Source: CAIQPS01 sp963843455 (GTDB lineage Bacteria; Actinomycetota; Thermoleophilia; RBG-16-64-13). Taken from it: 64,000 nt of DNA. The stretch is from positions 475,819-539,818 of the forward strand of contig CAWJKE010000008.1 of the NCBI GenBank assembly GCA_963843455.1. Direction: 5' to 3'. The position numbers were made by a program, and so were the translations under genes. This document shows, piece by piece, positions 24,180-32,628 of the stretch. A model generated the notes under the pieces. The model did no database searches, had not been told where the DNA came from, and saw only the letters and a program-made list of their open reading frames with translations. Position 1 is the stretch's first letter; every line of letters begins with the position of its first letter.

Positions 24180-25984
24180 GGATAGCCCTGGCGCAGGTCA
24201 ACCCGACGGTAGGGGCCCTCGAAGCCAACGCCGCTCTGGTGATCGAGTGGATGCGGACTGCCGCTGCCGCCGGCGCGGATATCGTCGCGTTCCCGGAGTT
24301 GGTCATTTCCGGCTATCCGCCCGAGGATCTTCTGCTGAAAGACCATTTTCTCGCCCGATGCTGGACCGCTCTGCTTGAGGTCGCCGCGGCAAACTCAGGC
24401 ATCTGCACACTGGTGGGTGTGCCCGTGACTCAGGGCGCTGCCACCTACAACTCTGCCGCGATCGTGGCAGGCGGGAGCGTCGCCGGGGTATACCGGAAGA
24501 TCTGCCTGCCGAACTACGCGGTGTTCGACGAGAAGCGGTACTTCGCCTCCGGCGATCGTATTGGCGTCTTGGATCTGGACGGCGCCCACGTCGGAGTCAA
24601 TATCTGCGAGGACATCTGGGAGCCACACGGGCCGACGGTGGTCGCGGCCCGGGAAGGGGACGCCGATCTCGTCATCAACCTCTCCATGTCTCCGTATCAC
24701 GTGGGCAAAGGCAGGGAGCGGGAGGCCATGCTGGCTCGGCGGGCGCGCGACGCCGGGGCGTTCGTGTGTTATGTGAACGGCGTTGGGGGGCAGGACGAAC
24801 TGGTGTTCGACGGACAAAGCCTGGTCTTTGGCCCGGAGGGTGAGCTCATCGCCCGGGCGAGGCAGTTCGAGGAGCAGTTGCTGATCGTCGACCTGGATCT
24901 GGAGTCACCGCGTCCGTCTGTCCGGGCGGAGTCCGGCGTGACCCCCGCCGTGCCGAAAGGATCCGAGGAGTGCGATGTGGAGCACGAGCTTCCACGCCGG
25001 GGAATCGAGATCATCACCGTCGAGAAGGCAGCCGGCGCGTCCCCCGGTTTCGACCGCCCGCCCGCCGTCGGCGCATCTCCGGCGCTTGCCGCGTCTCCGG
25101 CGACCGTCGCCTGCCCCGTCGCGGAGTGTTTGGGGGTCGAGGCCGAGGTCTATGCAGCGCTGTGTCTCGGTGTGGGCGATTACGTCCGCAAGAATCGCTT
25201 CGATCAGGTGGTCATGGGCATCAGCGGCGGCATCGACTCCGCCATCACCGCCTGCATCGCCGCGGACGCCCTGGGCAAGGACAAGGTCAACGCCGTTTCT
25301 ATGCCCTCGCGCTACTCGAGCGTGGGGACCAGGGACGACGCGCGGCAGACGGCCGAGCGGCTCGGAGTGAACTTCTACGAGATAGCTATCGAAACAGTGT
25401 ACTGCTCCTACCTGGAGACTCTGGCCCCACTTCTTGGTGATGCATCTCCGGGAGTCACCGAGCAGAATATCCAGGCCCGCATCCGGGGGAACCTCTTGAT
25501 GGCTCTCTCGAACAAGTTCGGCTATCTGGTGCTTACCACCGGGAACAAGAGCGAGATGGCTGTTGGCTACGCGACACTCTACGGCGACATGGCGGGGGGC
25601 TTCGCCGTGCTGAAGGATGTTCCCAAAACCCTGGTCTACCGCCTTGCCGCGTATCGCAACTCGCTCGGCCCCGGGGAGGGTCCGATCCCTCAGGCCACGA
25701 TCGACCGGGCCCCGTCCGCGGAGCTCGCTGCCGACCAGACCGACCAGGACACGCTGCCGCCATACGATCTGCTCGACCGGATCATCGAGTCGTATGTGGT
25801 CGACGACGACAGCGTGGACGAAATCGTCGCGTCTGGAGTGGACCGGACCGAAGTCCAGCGTGTGGTCGCGATGATCGACGGCAATGAGTACAAGCGCCGC
25901 CAGGCCGCGCCGGGTGTGCGGATCACCCCCAAGGCTTTCGGGAAGGATCGGCGCCTCCCCATCACCAATCGCTATCGGAGCTAG
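24176..25984 (+). CDS. nadE: Glutamine-dependent NAD+ synthetase
   Basis: Amidates nicotinate adenine dinucleotide to NAD+, using ammonia from glutamine. 602 residues. The N-terminal nitrilase-type glutaminase domain (1-270) shows the Glu in FPELVISGYPPEDLL, the Lys in YRKICLPNYAVFDEKRYF and the catalytic Cys in VNICEDIWEP. An unusual Pro/Ala-rich linker spans about 285-320, and the synthetase domain carries the ATP loop GISGGIDSAIT near 352. The start is the GTG at 24176 overlapping the manB stop (GTGA), which gives the family N-terminus MRIALAQVNPTVG. Confidence 0.95.
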   Translation: MRIALAQVNPTVGALEANAALVIEWMRTAAAAGADIVAFPELVISGYPPEDLLLKDHFLARCWTALLEVAAANSGICTLVGVPVTQGAATYNSAAIVAGGSVAGVYRKICLPNYAVFDEKRYFASGDRIGVLDLDGAHVGVNICEDIWEPHGPTVVAAREGDADLVINLSMSPYHVGKGREREAMLARRARDAGAFVCYVNGVGGQDELVFDGQSLVFGPEGELIARARQFEEQLLIVDLDLESPRPSVRAESGVTPAVPKGSEECDVEHELPRRGIEIITVEKAAGASPGFDRPPAVGASPALAASPATVACPVAECLGVEAEVYAALCLGVGDYVRKNRFDQVVMGISGGIDSAITACIAADALGKDKVNAVSMPSRYSSVGTRDDARQTAERLGVNFYEIAIETVYCSYLETLAPLLGDASPGVTEQNIQARIRGNLLMALSNKFGYLVLTTGNKSEMAVGYATLYGDMAGGFAVLKDVPKTLVYRLAAYRNSLGPGEGPIPQATIDRAPSAELAADQTDQDTLPPYDLLDRIIESYVVDDDSVDEIVASGVDRTEVQRVVAMIDGNEYKRRQAAPGVRITPKAFGKDRRLPITNRYRS

Positions 25985-25994
25985 GCGTGGCGCC

Positions 25995-26023
25995 TGCCGA
26001 CGCGCCGTCGATAGTCGTATAAT
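25995..26023 (+). promoter_or_regulatory. metX promoter, predicted leaderless transcript
   Basis: A perfect -10 TATAAT at 26018-26023 has a weak -35 (TGCCGA, 25995-26000) at 17 bp. Only 9 nt separate the -10 from the metX ATG, and there is no ribosome-binding site, so the mRNA probably starts at or next to the AUG. There is no room for a SAM riboswitch. Confidence 0.65.
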
Positions 26024-26032
26024 CCAGCCGCA

Positions 26033-27202
26033 ATGAGCGACTACATCCACAATCAACAGGCCTTGGGCGTGTCGGTCGGCGAGGTCGAACTGCAAAGCGT
26101 CACCTTCCCGTCGCTCCCGCTCGACTCCGGGCGCGTTCTGGAGCCGGTCACCGTCGCCTACGAGATGTACGGCACCCTGAACCAGGAGCGCACCAACGCG
26201 GTGCTGGTGCTGCACGCTCTGTCCGGCGACGCCCACGCGGCCGGCCATTACCCCGGTGAGACGAAGCCGGGCTGGTGGGAGACCATGATCGGCCCCGGCA
26301 AGGGGTTCGATACCGACAAGTACTGCGTCATTTCCTCGAACGTCATCGGGGGCTGCAAAGGCAGCAGCGGGCCGAGCAGCATCAACCCGGCCACAGGCAA
26401 GGAGTACGGGGTCACGTTCCCGATGGTCACCGTGGGCGACATGGTCCGGGCCCAGAAGCTCCTCATCGATCATCTCGGCATACCAAAACTGCTGGCCGTC
26501 ACCGGCGGGTCGATGGGGGGGATGCAGGCGCTGGAATGGTCCGTGGCCTACCCGGAGATGGTCTCGTCGTGCATCTCGATCGCGTCTACCCGCCGGCATT
26601 CCCCCATGCAGATCGCCTTCAACGAGGTGGGCCGCGAGGCCATCATGGCCGACCCTAACTGGAAGGGCGGCGACTACTATCAGGGCGATCCCCCCGACAA
26701 CGGCTTGGCAGTGGCGCGCATGATAGGGCATATCACCTACCTGTCGGACGAATCGATGCACGAGAAGTTCGGGCGCCGCATGCGCGAGAACAAAGCGCCG
26801 GATCACGATCTGACCCTCGACTTCGAAGTGGAGAGTTATCTTCGCTACCAGGGCGAGGTCTTCACGCGCCGCTTCGACGCCAACACGTATCTGTACATCA
26901 CCAAGGCTCTGGACTACTTCGATCTAGCGGCGGGCCGCGGCGTACTGGTGGAGGCGTTCCGGGAACTCCCCAACGATATGCGCTTCCTCATCATCGCCTT
27001 CAGCAGCGACTGGCTGTATCCGCCGTATCAGTCCAAGGAGATCGTTCATGCTTTGAAAGGTAACGGTCTCGACTGCTCGTACCTGGAGATGCGCTCGTCG
27101 CATGGTCACGACGCCTTCCTTCTCGAAAACAAAGATCTCACCCGGGTGATCTGGCACTTCCTCGAGACCACCGGCCGGCAGCAGGGACTGCGCCTTGCCT
27201 AG
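26033..27202 (+). CDS. metX: Homoserine O-acetyltransferase family protein
   Basis: Acylates homoserine with acetyl-CoA (or succinyl-CoA in some members) in methionine synthesis. An alpha/beta-hydrolase-fold protein of 389 residues. The nucleophile elbow is GGSMGG near 161, the acid is in FSSDWLYPP near 325 and the His in SSHGHDAFL near 358. The segment WWETMIGPGKGFDTDKYCV is typical of MetX. Acyl-donor choice cannot be assigned with confidence. It overlaps metW by 8 nt. Confidence 0.95.
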   Translation: MSDYIHNQQALGVSVGEVELQSVTFPSLPLDSGRVLEPVTVAYEMYGTLNQERTNAVLVLHALSGDAHAAGHYPGETKPGWWETMIGPGKGFDTDKYCVISSNVIGGCKGSSGPSSINPATGKEYGVTFPMVTVGDMVRAQKLLIDHLGIPKLLAVTGGSMGGMQALEWSVAYPEMVSSCISIASTRRHSPMQIAFNEVGREAIMADPNWKGGDYYQGDPPDNGLAVARMIGHITYLSDESMHEKFGRRMRENKAPDHDLTLDFEVESYLRYQGEVFTRRFDANTYLYITKALDYFDLAAGRGVLVEAFRELPNDMRFLIIAFSSDWLYPPYQSKEIVHALKGNGLDCSYLEMRSSHGHDAFLLENKDLTRVIWHFLETTGRQQGLRLA

Positions 27203-27860
27203 CGGCGTCGCACGAAACGGAAACGGGGTCCGCTGGGACCATCTGTTCATCGTGGACGTGGTACCACCAGGCGTCCGGGTGCTGGACTTGGGCTGCGGCA
27301 AGGGGATCCTCCTCAAGATGCTCATCGACGCCAAGAAGGTGCGCGGCACCGGTATCGAGCTCGTGGAGGACAAGGTCTACGAAGCGGTCGCGAAAGGCGT
27401 GACCGTGTACCATGGCGACTTCGACGAGGGCCTGTCCTACTACCCCGACAACAGCTTCGACTACGTGATCCTCAGCCAGACTTTGCAGGAGGCAGGGGAG
27501 ACTGTGGCCGTGCTGCAGGAGGCGCTGCGCGTGGGGCACTTCGTGGTGGCCAGCTTCCCGAACTTCGGGCACTGGAAGGCGCGGCTGCAGCTTCTCTTCA
27601 CCGGCAAGGCCCCGGTGACGAGCTCGCTTCCGTACCAGTGGTACAACACGCCGAACATACATTCCCTGACCATCAAGGATTTCCGCGCCTTCACGCGGGA
27701 GCAGGGGATCCGGATAGTCCGCCACTTCTATGTGGGGCCCAAGCGGCCTCTACGCTTTTGGCCGAACCTGCGCGCGGCGTACGGGGTGTTCGTACTGGAG
27801 AAGCTGCCCTCCGCCGGCCCGGCGCCCCGGCCGACGGCGGAGTTGCCCGCCGACGAGTAG
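27195..27860 (+). CDS. metW: MetW-like SAM-binding methyltransferase-fold protein
   Basis: Partner of MetX; in several bacteria MetW is needed for or stabilises MetX activity. 221 residues. SAM motif I is VLDLGCGKGILLKML near 26-40, followed by the MetW-typical YPDNSFDYVILSQTLQ and NFGHWKARLQLLFTGKAP. The start is TTG at 27195 inside the metX end; no alternative start precedes the Rossmann motif. The frame begins with an atypical short leader (PSGVARNGNG). Confidence 0.93.
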   Translation: MPSGVARNGNGVRWDHLFIVDVVPPGVRVLDLGCGKGILLKMLIDAKKVRGTGIELVEDKVYEAVAKGVTVYHGDFDEGLSYYPDNSFDYVILSQTLQEAGETVAVLQEALRVGHFVVASFPNFGHWKARLQLLFTGKAPVTSSLPYQWYNTPNIHSLTIKDFRAFTREQGIRIVRHFYVGPKRPLRFWPNLRAAYGVFVLEKLPSAGPAPRPTAELPADE

Positions 27861-27890
27861 ATGCGGTGGGGTAGAATGGGCAATCATTCG

Positions 27891-27964
27891 GGGCCCATAG
27901 CTCAGTTGGTTAGAGCTGCCGACTCATAATCGGCCGGTCGCAGGTTCGAGTCCTGCTGGGCCCA
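27891..27964 (+). tRNA. tRNA with CAT anticodon (Met, or Ile2 if modified)
   Basis: 74 nt. The acceptor is GGGCCCA / TGGGCCC, the anticodon stem GCCGA/TCGGC with loop CTCATAA, and the T-arm GCAGGTTCGAGTCCTGC. CCA is not encoded (ACTA follows). A paired position 1 argues against initiator Met. The upstream -10 TAGAAT is at 27872-27877. Its 3' half is duplicated downstream. Confidence 0.93.
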
Positions 27965-27987
27965 CTAGGACGATACGGACGGCTGGG

Positions 27988-28033
27988 GACTCATAATCGG
28001 CCGGTCGCAGGTTCGAGTCCTGCTGGGCCCACT
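27988..28033 (+). repeat. Perfect 46-bp copy of the tRNA-CAT 3' half (att-like)
   Basis: Identical to 27921-27966, which runs from the anticodon stem to 2 nt beyond the tRNA. The two copies start 67 bp apart. A 3'-half tRNA duplication is the usual scar of tyrosine-recombinase integration. The accessory region begins immediately after it. Confidence 0.93.
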
Positions 28034-28034
28034 T

Positions 28035-28074
28035 GAAAAAGCCTTCCCCGCCAGGGCTCAACTCCCCCTTGACG
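28035..28074 (+). repeat. Boundary element R0: hairpin then TTGACG
   Basis: AAAAGCC, a Pro-tRNA-like GC-rich loop and GGGCT form a hairpin. After 10 nt comes TTGACG at 28069-28074, the same arrangement as at 38575-38611 and 39190-39228. No clear -10 follows at 16-18 bp. The stretch 28075-28254 holds the leader of the GGDEF gene, part of which is conserved upstream of its paralogue at 40250-40334. Confidence 0.5.
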
Positions 28075-28254
28075 CAGATACTTCATGAGCAGTAAGTCCA
28101 GCGTATGCCGTCTGCGCGCGCAGTCAAGGTGCCCTACAGGCACGCGCCCGCGGTTCACCTGCCTGGCAATCAAGGCGTGTCTGGAGCCTGTCGATAGGAG
28201 TCGTGGGACTTCCAACATTGCATTGCGATCGATAGTCGCCAAGGGAGACGTGAC

Positions 28255-28719
28255 ATGACGCACGTAGGTCTGGGCCGGGAATCGCTTCTCGCCCTTTACA
28301 ATCCCGGGTACGTGCTGCGTGAGGTTGAACGCCATTGCGGGCGCTATAGGCGCCATCGTCGCCCGTTTGCTGTACTCGTGGTCGACATCCACAATATGGC
28401 CTGGGTCGACGGTACCTTCGGGCAGGCAGCCGGAAACTCGGCCCTCGGGGATCTGGCGGATCTCATCGCGGCGAACATACGCGAGGTGGACGCGTGGTTT
28501 CTGTGTACGCGGGATCAGTTCATCATCGTCATGGACGAGACGGATGGGCAAGCCGCATTCACTGTCGCCGAGCGTCTGGCGGGCGAGGCCGAGAACACCA
28601 GGTTCATACTGGGTCCGGCCAATCTAGCCCTGGAGATGAGCTTCAGCACTGCCTCTTGCCCCGACGACGCCATAGAGGCGGAAGCGCTCCTGCGGGCGGC
28701 GGGGTTCGTCCCTGCGTAG
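28255..28719 (+). CDS. Stand-alone degenerate GGDEF-domain protein (copy 1)
   Basis: A 154-residue cytoplasmic protein that is essentially one GGDEF domain. The fold landmarks are retained: the N-terminal YVLREVERHCGRYRRHRRPF, the metal/substrate strand VVDIHNMAWVDGTFG (compare DIDHFKxINDxxGH) and the C-terminal FSTASCPDDAIEAEALLRAAG. The active-site GGDEF is replaced by TRDQF, so diguanylate cyclase activity is unlikely; a nucleotide-sensing or structural role is possible. GGGAGACGTGAC precedes the ATG. A paralogue with the same leader lies at 40335. Confidence 0.78.
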   Translation: MTHVGLGRESLLALYNPGYVLREVERHCGRYRRHRRPFAVLVVDIHNMAWVDGTFGQAAGNSALGDLADLIAANIREVDAWFLCTRDQFIIVMDETDGQAAFTVAERLAGEAENTRFILGPANLALEMSFSTASCPDDAIEAEALLRAAGFVPA

Positions 28720-28727
28720 CTTCCTGA

Positions 28728-28786
28728 TTGCCCGGAAGAGACTTCAGCCTATACTGGACCCATACGGGGAGTGAGTGACTCTCCCC
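28728..28786 (+). promoter_or_regulatory. Promoter and 5'-terminal hairpin of the GYD cassette
   Basis: -35 TTGCCC (28728-28733), 16 bp, -10 TATACT (28750-28755). Exactly 10 nt later comes a hairpin, GGGGAG / CTCCCC with a 9-nt loop (28766-28786). The same layout recurs at 35151, 38628 and 39244. The rest of the 344-nt gap before the GYD gene is a GC-rich leader with several inverted repeats and a GGGAGGCCACC block shared with 39339-39349. Confidence 0.6.
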
Positions 28787-29063
28787 GGCGTAGCACTATC
28801 CGGGCCCTATCCGCCTCACTCCTCAGTCCCCTCCGTGGGAGGCCACCTGGCGTATCGAGGCCTCCATCAGCTACTAGCTCGGTAGGACTGCCTGCCGGAT
28901 GACAAAGGAGCGCCCGCGGAAGGCGCCCCGTTGGCTTGGGGTGCAGGGTGAAGAGGGTTCTGTCCCGGCTCTCGCCGTTAGTGCCGTGTTTGGCCGGAAT
29001 CCTTGTTAGGAATAGACGTCTCAGGCGGATCGGAGAATCCGCACGCCGGAAAAGGAGGTCTCG

Positions 29064-29351
29064 ATGCCCACCTATGTTTTGCTTGTCAACCTCACCGATC
29101 ATGGCCGCAAGACCGTCCGGGACAATCCCAACCGCATCAGAGAAGTGAACGCCGAGATGAAGGACATGGGGGTCACGATCAAGGACCAGTACGCCCTCTT
29201 CGGCCCCTATGATTTCATCAGCATCGTGGAAGCTCCGGATGACACCGTTCTCACGAAGGCTCTGATCCAATTCGCTTCCCGGGGAACAGCCTCGAGCATG
29301 ACCCTTCCCGCTATACCCACCGAGGGATGGATCAAGAGCATAGGAGGCTAG
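29064..29351 (+). CDS. GYD-domain protein
   Basis: A 95-residue cytoplasmic protein of the GYD family (small ferredoxin-like alpha/beta proteins of unknown function). It opens TYVLLVNLTDHGRKTV, contains the family hallmark LFGPYDFISIVEAPDD near 45-60 and ends in TLPAIPTEGW. AAAGGAGGT lies 6 nt before the ATG. It forms its own cassette with promoter, 5' hairpin and a terminator-like boundary element after the stop. Confidence 0.88.
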   Translation: MPTYVLLVNLTDHGRKTVRDNPNRIREVNAEMKDMGVTIKDQYALFGPYDFISIVEAPDDTVLTKALIQFASRGTASSMTLPAIPTEGWIKSIGG

Positions 29352-29353
29352 GG

Positions 29354-29390
29354 CCTGCCGCTACCAAGCCCGGCCGGCCGGGGGGCTCTC
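29354..29390 (+). repeat. Boundary element R1 (terminator-like hairpin)
   Basis: The sequence GCTACCAAGCC begins the repeat, and AGCCCGG pairs with CCGGGGGGCT at 29367-29387. Related copies are at 38561, 39177, 40167 and 40855. No TTGACG follows here. Confidence 0.6.
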
Positions 29391-29462
29391 GTTCCGTTTG
29401 TCGCTTTCGGTGGCCGGGGAACAATTCGAGCGACTTGTTGTCAAACGCCCGGGAGGAACGTC

Positions 29463-30128
29463 ATGGATTTACGCGAAGTGCTTGCCCTCAGACACTCCAG
29501 CCGCGCCTTCAAGCAGAAGGCCGTGCCCCGCGACGTGCTGGTGCGAATCGTGGAGGCCGCCACGCGCGCCCCCTCCTGGGGAAATACGCAGCCGTGGGAG
29601 ATCTTTGTCGCGGTCGGAGACACAATGAACGCCATCCGCGCTGCATACCTCGGGAACTTGCAGAACCAGGTCGCGCCGAATCCCGAGTACGGCCCGATCG
29701 AGGCCTGGCCCGAGCACGTCCTCCAGAGGTACACGGAAAGGGTGGCCGCGATTTGCGCCTATCTCGGAGTGGACCCGGCGGACCCGGCCGGTCAGAAAGC
29801 AGCCGCCGAGGGGCAGATGGCCTTCTTCGGGGCTCCGGCGGCCATCTTCCTCTGCAGCCATCCTGGACTCGAGCCTTGGTCTCTGTTCGACCTGGGCCTG
29901 GTTGCTCAGGGCATCATGCTGGGAGCCGTTGAGGAGGGCCTGAGCACGATCCCGGCATACTCGTCCGTCTCCTACCCAGACGTGCTTAGGCAGCAGCTTG
30001 AAATCCCGGGGGAGTACAAGATCGTTCTGGGGATACCGATAGGCTACGAGGATGAGGACAGCCCTGTGAACGCGTGCCGGAGCGAGCGTCGGCCGATCGA
30101 CGAGGTGCTCAGAATCAAGGGGGCGTAG
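29463..30128 (+). CDS. Nitroreductase-family flavoprotein
   Basis: FMN-dependent NAD(P)H oxidoreductase fold, 221 residues. The N-terminal motif RHSSRAFKQKAVP and ATRAPSWGNTQPWEIFV form the FMN phosphate and substrate region. The C-terminal LGIPIGYEDEDSPVN resembles the GYP-type closing motif. Substrate is unknown. CGGGAGGAACGTC precedes the ATG. Confidence 0.9.
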   Translation: MDLREVLALRHSSRAFKQKAVPRDVLVRIVEAATRAPSWGNTQPWEIFVAVGDTMNAIRAAYLGNLQNQVAPNPEYGPIEAWPEHVLQRYTERVAAICAYLGVDPADPAGQKAAAEGQMAFFGAPAAIFLCSHPGLEPWSLFDLGLVAQGIMLGAVEEGLSTIPAYSSVSYPDVLRQQLEIPGEYKIVLGIPIGYEDEDSPVNACRSERRPIDEVLRIKGA

Positions 30129-30652
30129 CTCAGACTGCCGATTGTATTCACGCCGTCGCCGAGAGCGGGCGCGTTCTGCCTTGCGCCCCGCAGGGGTGTT
30201 ACGACTTCCGTGGGGCCTTCCTCTTGAGCAGCCGCCAATGGGAGTCGGATCTCTCCTCTTCGCTCTCGAGGAGGCGTAGTTGTGCTCCAACCGCGAGAGT
30301 CTGACGCTAAGTCTCGCGCTGGTTCGTATCGAGAGCCTCTCGGCGCTTGTTCCTGGGTTTGAGGCTGAACGAGCCGAAGAGCTTCACGGTGGCCCCCGTT
30401 TTCGGATAAGTGCCTCGCATGGCCTGTGGAAAAGTATTCCCATTTTTGCGCTGCGCTATCCAGCCGTAGATTGAGGATATCACTAAGGCCGTATGGCCCC
30501 GGATCTTTCGCCCGGTCAGCTCGATCGTGTGTCCCCGTATTACCTGCTGCCCAGCCCCGTCCGCCGGAGCCTCTCTTTGCCCTCTTGGGAAGTTGGGAGT
30601 AGCCTTGCCCGATAGCGAATCACTAGAGAGTGGGGCGGATGAGGAGAAGACG
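30129..30652. other. 524-nt gap, no supported gene
   Basis: It holds a 7-bp inverted repeat (CGCGAGA / TCTCGCG, about 30290-30316). A low-confidence 64-codon frame at 30280-30474 starts with TTG after GAGGAGG, but its sequence has no recognisable features. The last 120 nt are the leader of the lipoprotein gene. Confidence 0.4.
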
Positions 30653-31321
30653 ATGAATCAGGAACCAATCCTATCAGCACCGGCAGGGTGGCGGTCCCGT
30701 GACGTACAGGCAAATACCTTCGTCACTCTGCTCATGACTCTCCTGTTTGCCCTCACGCTGATCGTGACCGCCTGCGGTGGTGAAGCGACCACGACCACCT
30801 CCCAGGCGACAACCTCCTCGACCCGGGTAGTGACGACTACCTCCGCTGTTGTGCCGGCCACAACCACAAGCGGCGCGGCGACGACGGACACGACGGCAGC
30901 CACCGACTCCGTCACGCTCCCCTCGCTGCAGATGACACCGGAACTGCAGGCCTACGTTCAGAAGATGCAGGTCTTTGCAGCCGCGCTACAGGTGCTGCCC
31001 GCGGCTGACGATCCCCTTTCAGTCACCGACGCCTCTGAGGTCACCGCCGCCCAAGTGAAGGCGGGGGAGGCCTTTGCGACCATGGCGCACGGTGCCCTTG
31101 ACCAACTGAAGGCCATCAATCCGCCTGCGGAGGTTGCCGCCTTCCATGAGAATCTGGGCACGGTGCTTCTCGCCGAAGTGAACGCGACCGACAAAGCCGC
31201 CCAGGCGTTGCGCAACAAAGACCAGGCCACGCTCGATGCGGCAAAAGCCCAGAGCGGCCAACTCGAAATGCAGTGGAGCGGGCTGATGGAATCGTTGCAG
31301 TCCTTGTTGTCGGGTGGATGA
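30653..31321 (+). CDS. Predicted lipoprotein with Thr-rich linker
   Basis: 222 residues. A basic N-terminus and hydrophobic segment (about 22-40) end in the lipobox LIVTACGG, so it is probably lipidated on Cys after signal peptidase II cleavage and surface-anchored. A Thr/Ser-rich linker follows (about 45-85), then a helical domain of about 135 residues (TPELQAYVQKMQVFAAALQV, ending in SLMESLQSLL-like helices). The family is unknown. The ATG at 30653 is preceded by GAGGAG. Confidence 0.75.
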   Translation: MNQEPILSAPAGWRSRDVQANTFVTLLMTLLFALTLIVTACGGEATTTTSQATTSSTRVVTTTSAVVPATTTSGAATTDTTAATDSVTLPSLQMTPELQAYVQKMQVFAAALQVLPAADDPLSVTDASEVTAAQVKAGEAFATMAHGALDQLKAINPPAEVAAFHENLGTVLLAEVNATDKAAQALRNKDQATLDAAKAQSGQLEMQWSGLMESLQSLLSGG

Positions 31322-31678
31322 CGGCTGACGTTTGAGAATGTCGAACGGCGGGAACATACATGCCGTGAGTCCCAAGAGGTCGCGCATCCCGATGAGTCTC
31401 GACGAGCGCGGTGAGCATCCGTTAGCAGGCGGAATCCGCGCACCAAGCGGGTAAGCCAGTTAGTCGATATGGCTGAAAGGGGAAAGCGGGTCACTTGGGG
31501 CTCGCTTTCTTGCGAGGGCATCTGAGAAGTCCCTCGTCGCAATCACGGAAGCGGAACCGGGTTCGAGCGTGCAGATCGATTGGCCGGGCGTGGCCGCTGC
31601 CGTTAGTTGACCCCTAAAGAGTCGTGGTCTGTGACGACATCGCAGGCCGCGTGGGCCGTGGACGCGTCGCTCAACTGT
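31322..31678. other. 357-nt gap between convergent genes
   Basis: It lies between the lipoprotein stop and the stop of the minus-strand pilin gene. I see no ORF with a credible ribosome site, no RNA gene and no clear terminator in it. Confidence 0.4.
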
Positions 31679-31849
31679 TCAGAAGGGGAATTCTACGTCG
31701 AACAGGCCAACGACGGCGGTTCCAAGAGCACCAACGGCTGTAACAACGACAGCCGCGATGAGACCCACCATGATCGCGTATTCCACCGCCGTGGCGCCCC
31801 GCTCGGATTTCACCCAAGCGCGAAGGTGAGTGCGTAGCATCTCGATCAT
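31679..31849 (-). CDS. Flp/Fap-type pilin subunit
   Basis: A 56-residue type IVb prepilin. The short basic leader (MIEMLRTHLRAWVKSERG) is followed by ATAVEYAIMVGLIAAVVVTA, the Flp prepilin cleavage region with Glu+5 after the Gly/Ala junction, and a single hydrophobic helix. The ATG at 31849 has AGAGGTG upstream; longer in-frame starts add unrelated sequence. No tad/cpa assembly genes are in the window, so it is an orphan here. Confidence 0.88.
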   Translation of the reverse strand: MIEMLRTHLRAWVKSERGATAVEYAIMVGLIAAVVVTAVGALGTAVVGLFDVEFPF

Positions 31850-32125
31850 TGATTCACCTCTTTGCGCTGTCGCGACGGCCTCAGGCCCCCGCCTCTCGAG
31901 GTTCGTTCGCTCCGGTCGTCGGCTGAGTCTGCTCGTTACACTAAGAGTAGAAGATATCGCCACAGTCCACACCGGGCCAAAGTCGGGCCCTGGAAAGCGA
32001 AAGGTCCAGTGTACGGAGGTCCCCGCCTGGTCGCAGGTCTAGGAACGCGGAGGGCGTCTCCCCGGATCGTGCATCACCCGGATCTACCGCTCCGGCTGCG
32101 CTGGCGGCGGGGCCACCATGCGCCC
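31850..32125. other. Divergent gap between the pilin and coiled-coil genes
   Basis: This gap separates the minus-strand pilin from the plus-strand promoter at 32126. No ORF or RNA is recognised. Confidence 0.4.
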
Positions 32126-32152
32126 TTGACAACTCCTGGCTCGGTCTATACT
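32126..32152 (+). promoter_or_regulatory. Promoter of coiled-coil gene 1
   Basis: A perfect -35 TTGACA at 32126-32131 and a -10 TATACT at 32147-32152, separated by only 15 bp. The predicted start is at about 32160. Confidence 0.6.
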
Positions 32153-32228
32153 GCGTTGTGGGGTGAGCATTGACAGAAGCCCCTACCAGAGAGGGTCCAA
32201 ACCCTCGAAGCTCGACGAGTTGGGGGCC

Positions 32229-32492
32229 ATGGCGAAGAGCAGAGAAGTGAGCGAGGAGAAGCGCCCAAACGGGGACTCCCTGGAGGACGTGTTGGCTGAG
32301 TTGGGCGCGCGGCCAGAACTCGCATCACTGGAGCAGGTGGAGGAGGGCCTCACCGCGGCGCAAGAAGAGCGCTACAAGGCTCAGATAGACCTGCTTCTGA
32401 TCCATATACAGGGGCTACGGGTCGAGGGAAGGCTCTTAAGGCAGCGGATCGAAACCCTCGAGGCGCGCAAGTGGTGGAAGCCCTGGCGGTAG
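32229..32492 (+). CDS. Small coiled-coil protein, copy 1 (novel family)
   Basis: 87 residues from the ATG at 32229. Residues 16-24 (DSLEDVLAEL region) and a C-terminal heptad helix (YKAQIDLLLIHIQGL, then RLLRQRIETLE) end in WWKPWR. The same plan occurs in the protein at 34449-34754: SLKDVLAEL, then a HKAQLERLLAFIEGL helix and RLLEQRIQTLE, then EWRPWR. This conservation of two diverged copies shows both are real genes. The paralogue alignment supports this ATG, although the frame opens further upstream at the GTG at 32163, next to the predicted RNA start. Function is unknown. Confidence 0.65.
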   Translation: MAKSREVSEEKRPNGDSLEDVLAELGARPELASLEQVEEGLTAAQEERYKAQIDLLLIHIQGLRVEGRLLRQRIETLEARKWWKPWR

Positions 32493-32628
32493 GACAGGGA
32501 AGGACCCGGGCACTTGGCGTGGAAGATTTCCTTGCCGATGGTAGACCGCCCTGGCCAAACGGGCTGGGAGCTGTTGTCCTGGTGAGGAGAAGTGTGAAGC
32601 GAAAGGTGCTCACAAGCAACGGCATCGC

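Noticed and set aside
26000..26033. SAM riboswitch upstream of metX
   Set aside because: The -10 box is only 9 nt from the ATG, leaving no leader.
24905..26806. A 633-codon minus-strand ORF
   Set aside because: Antisense to nadE and metX, whose motifs are clear; low-complexity Arg/His/Asp composition.
31607..31837. A 76-codon plus-strand ORF
   Set aside because: Antisense to the Flp pilin gene and without a ribosome site.
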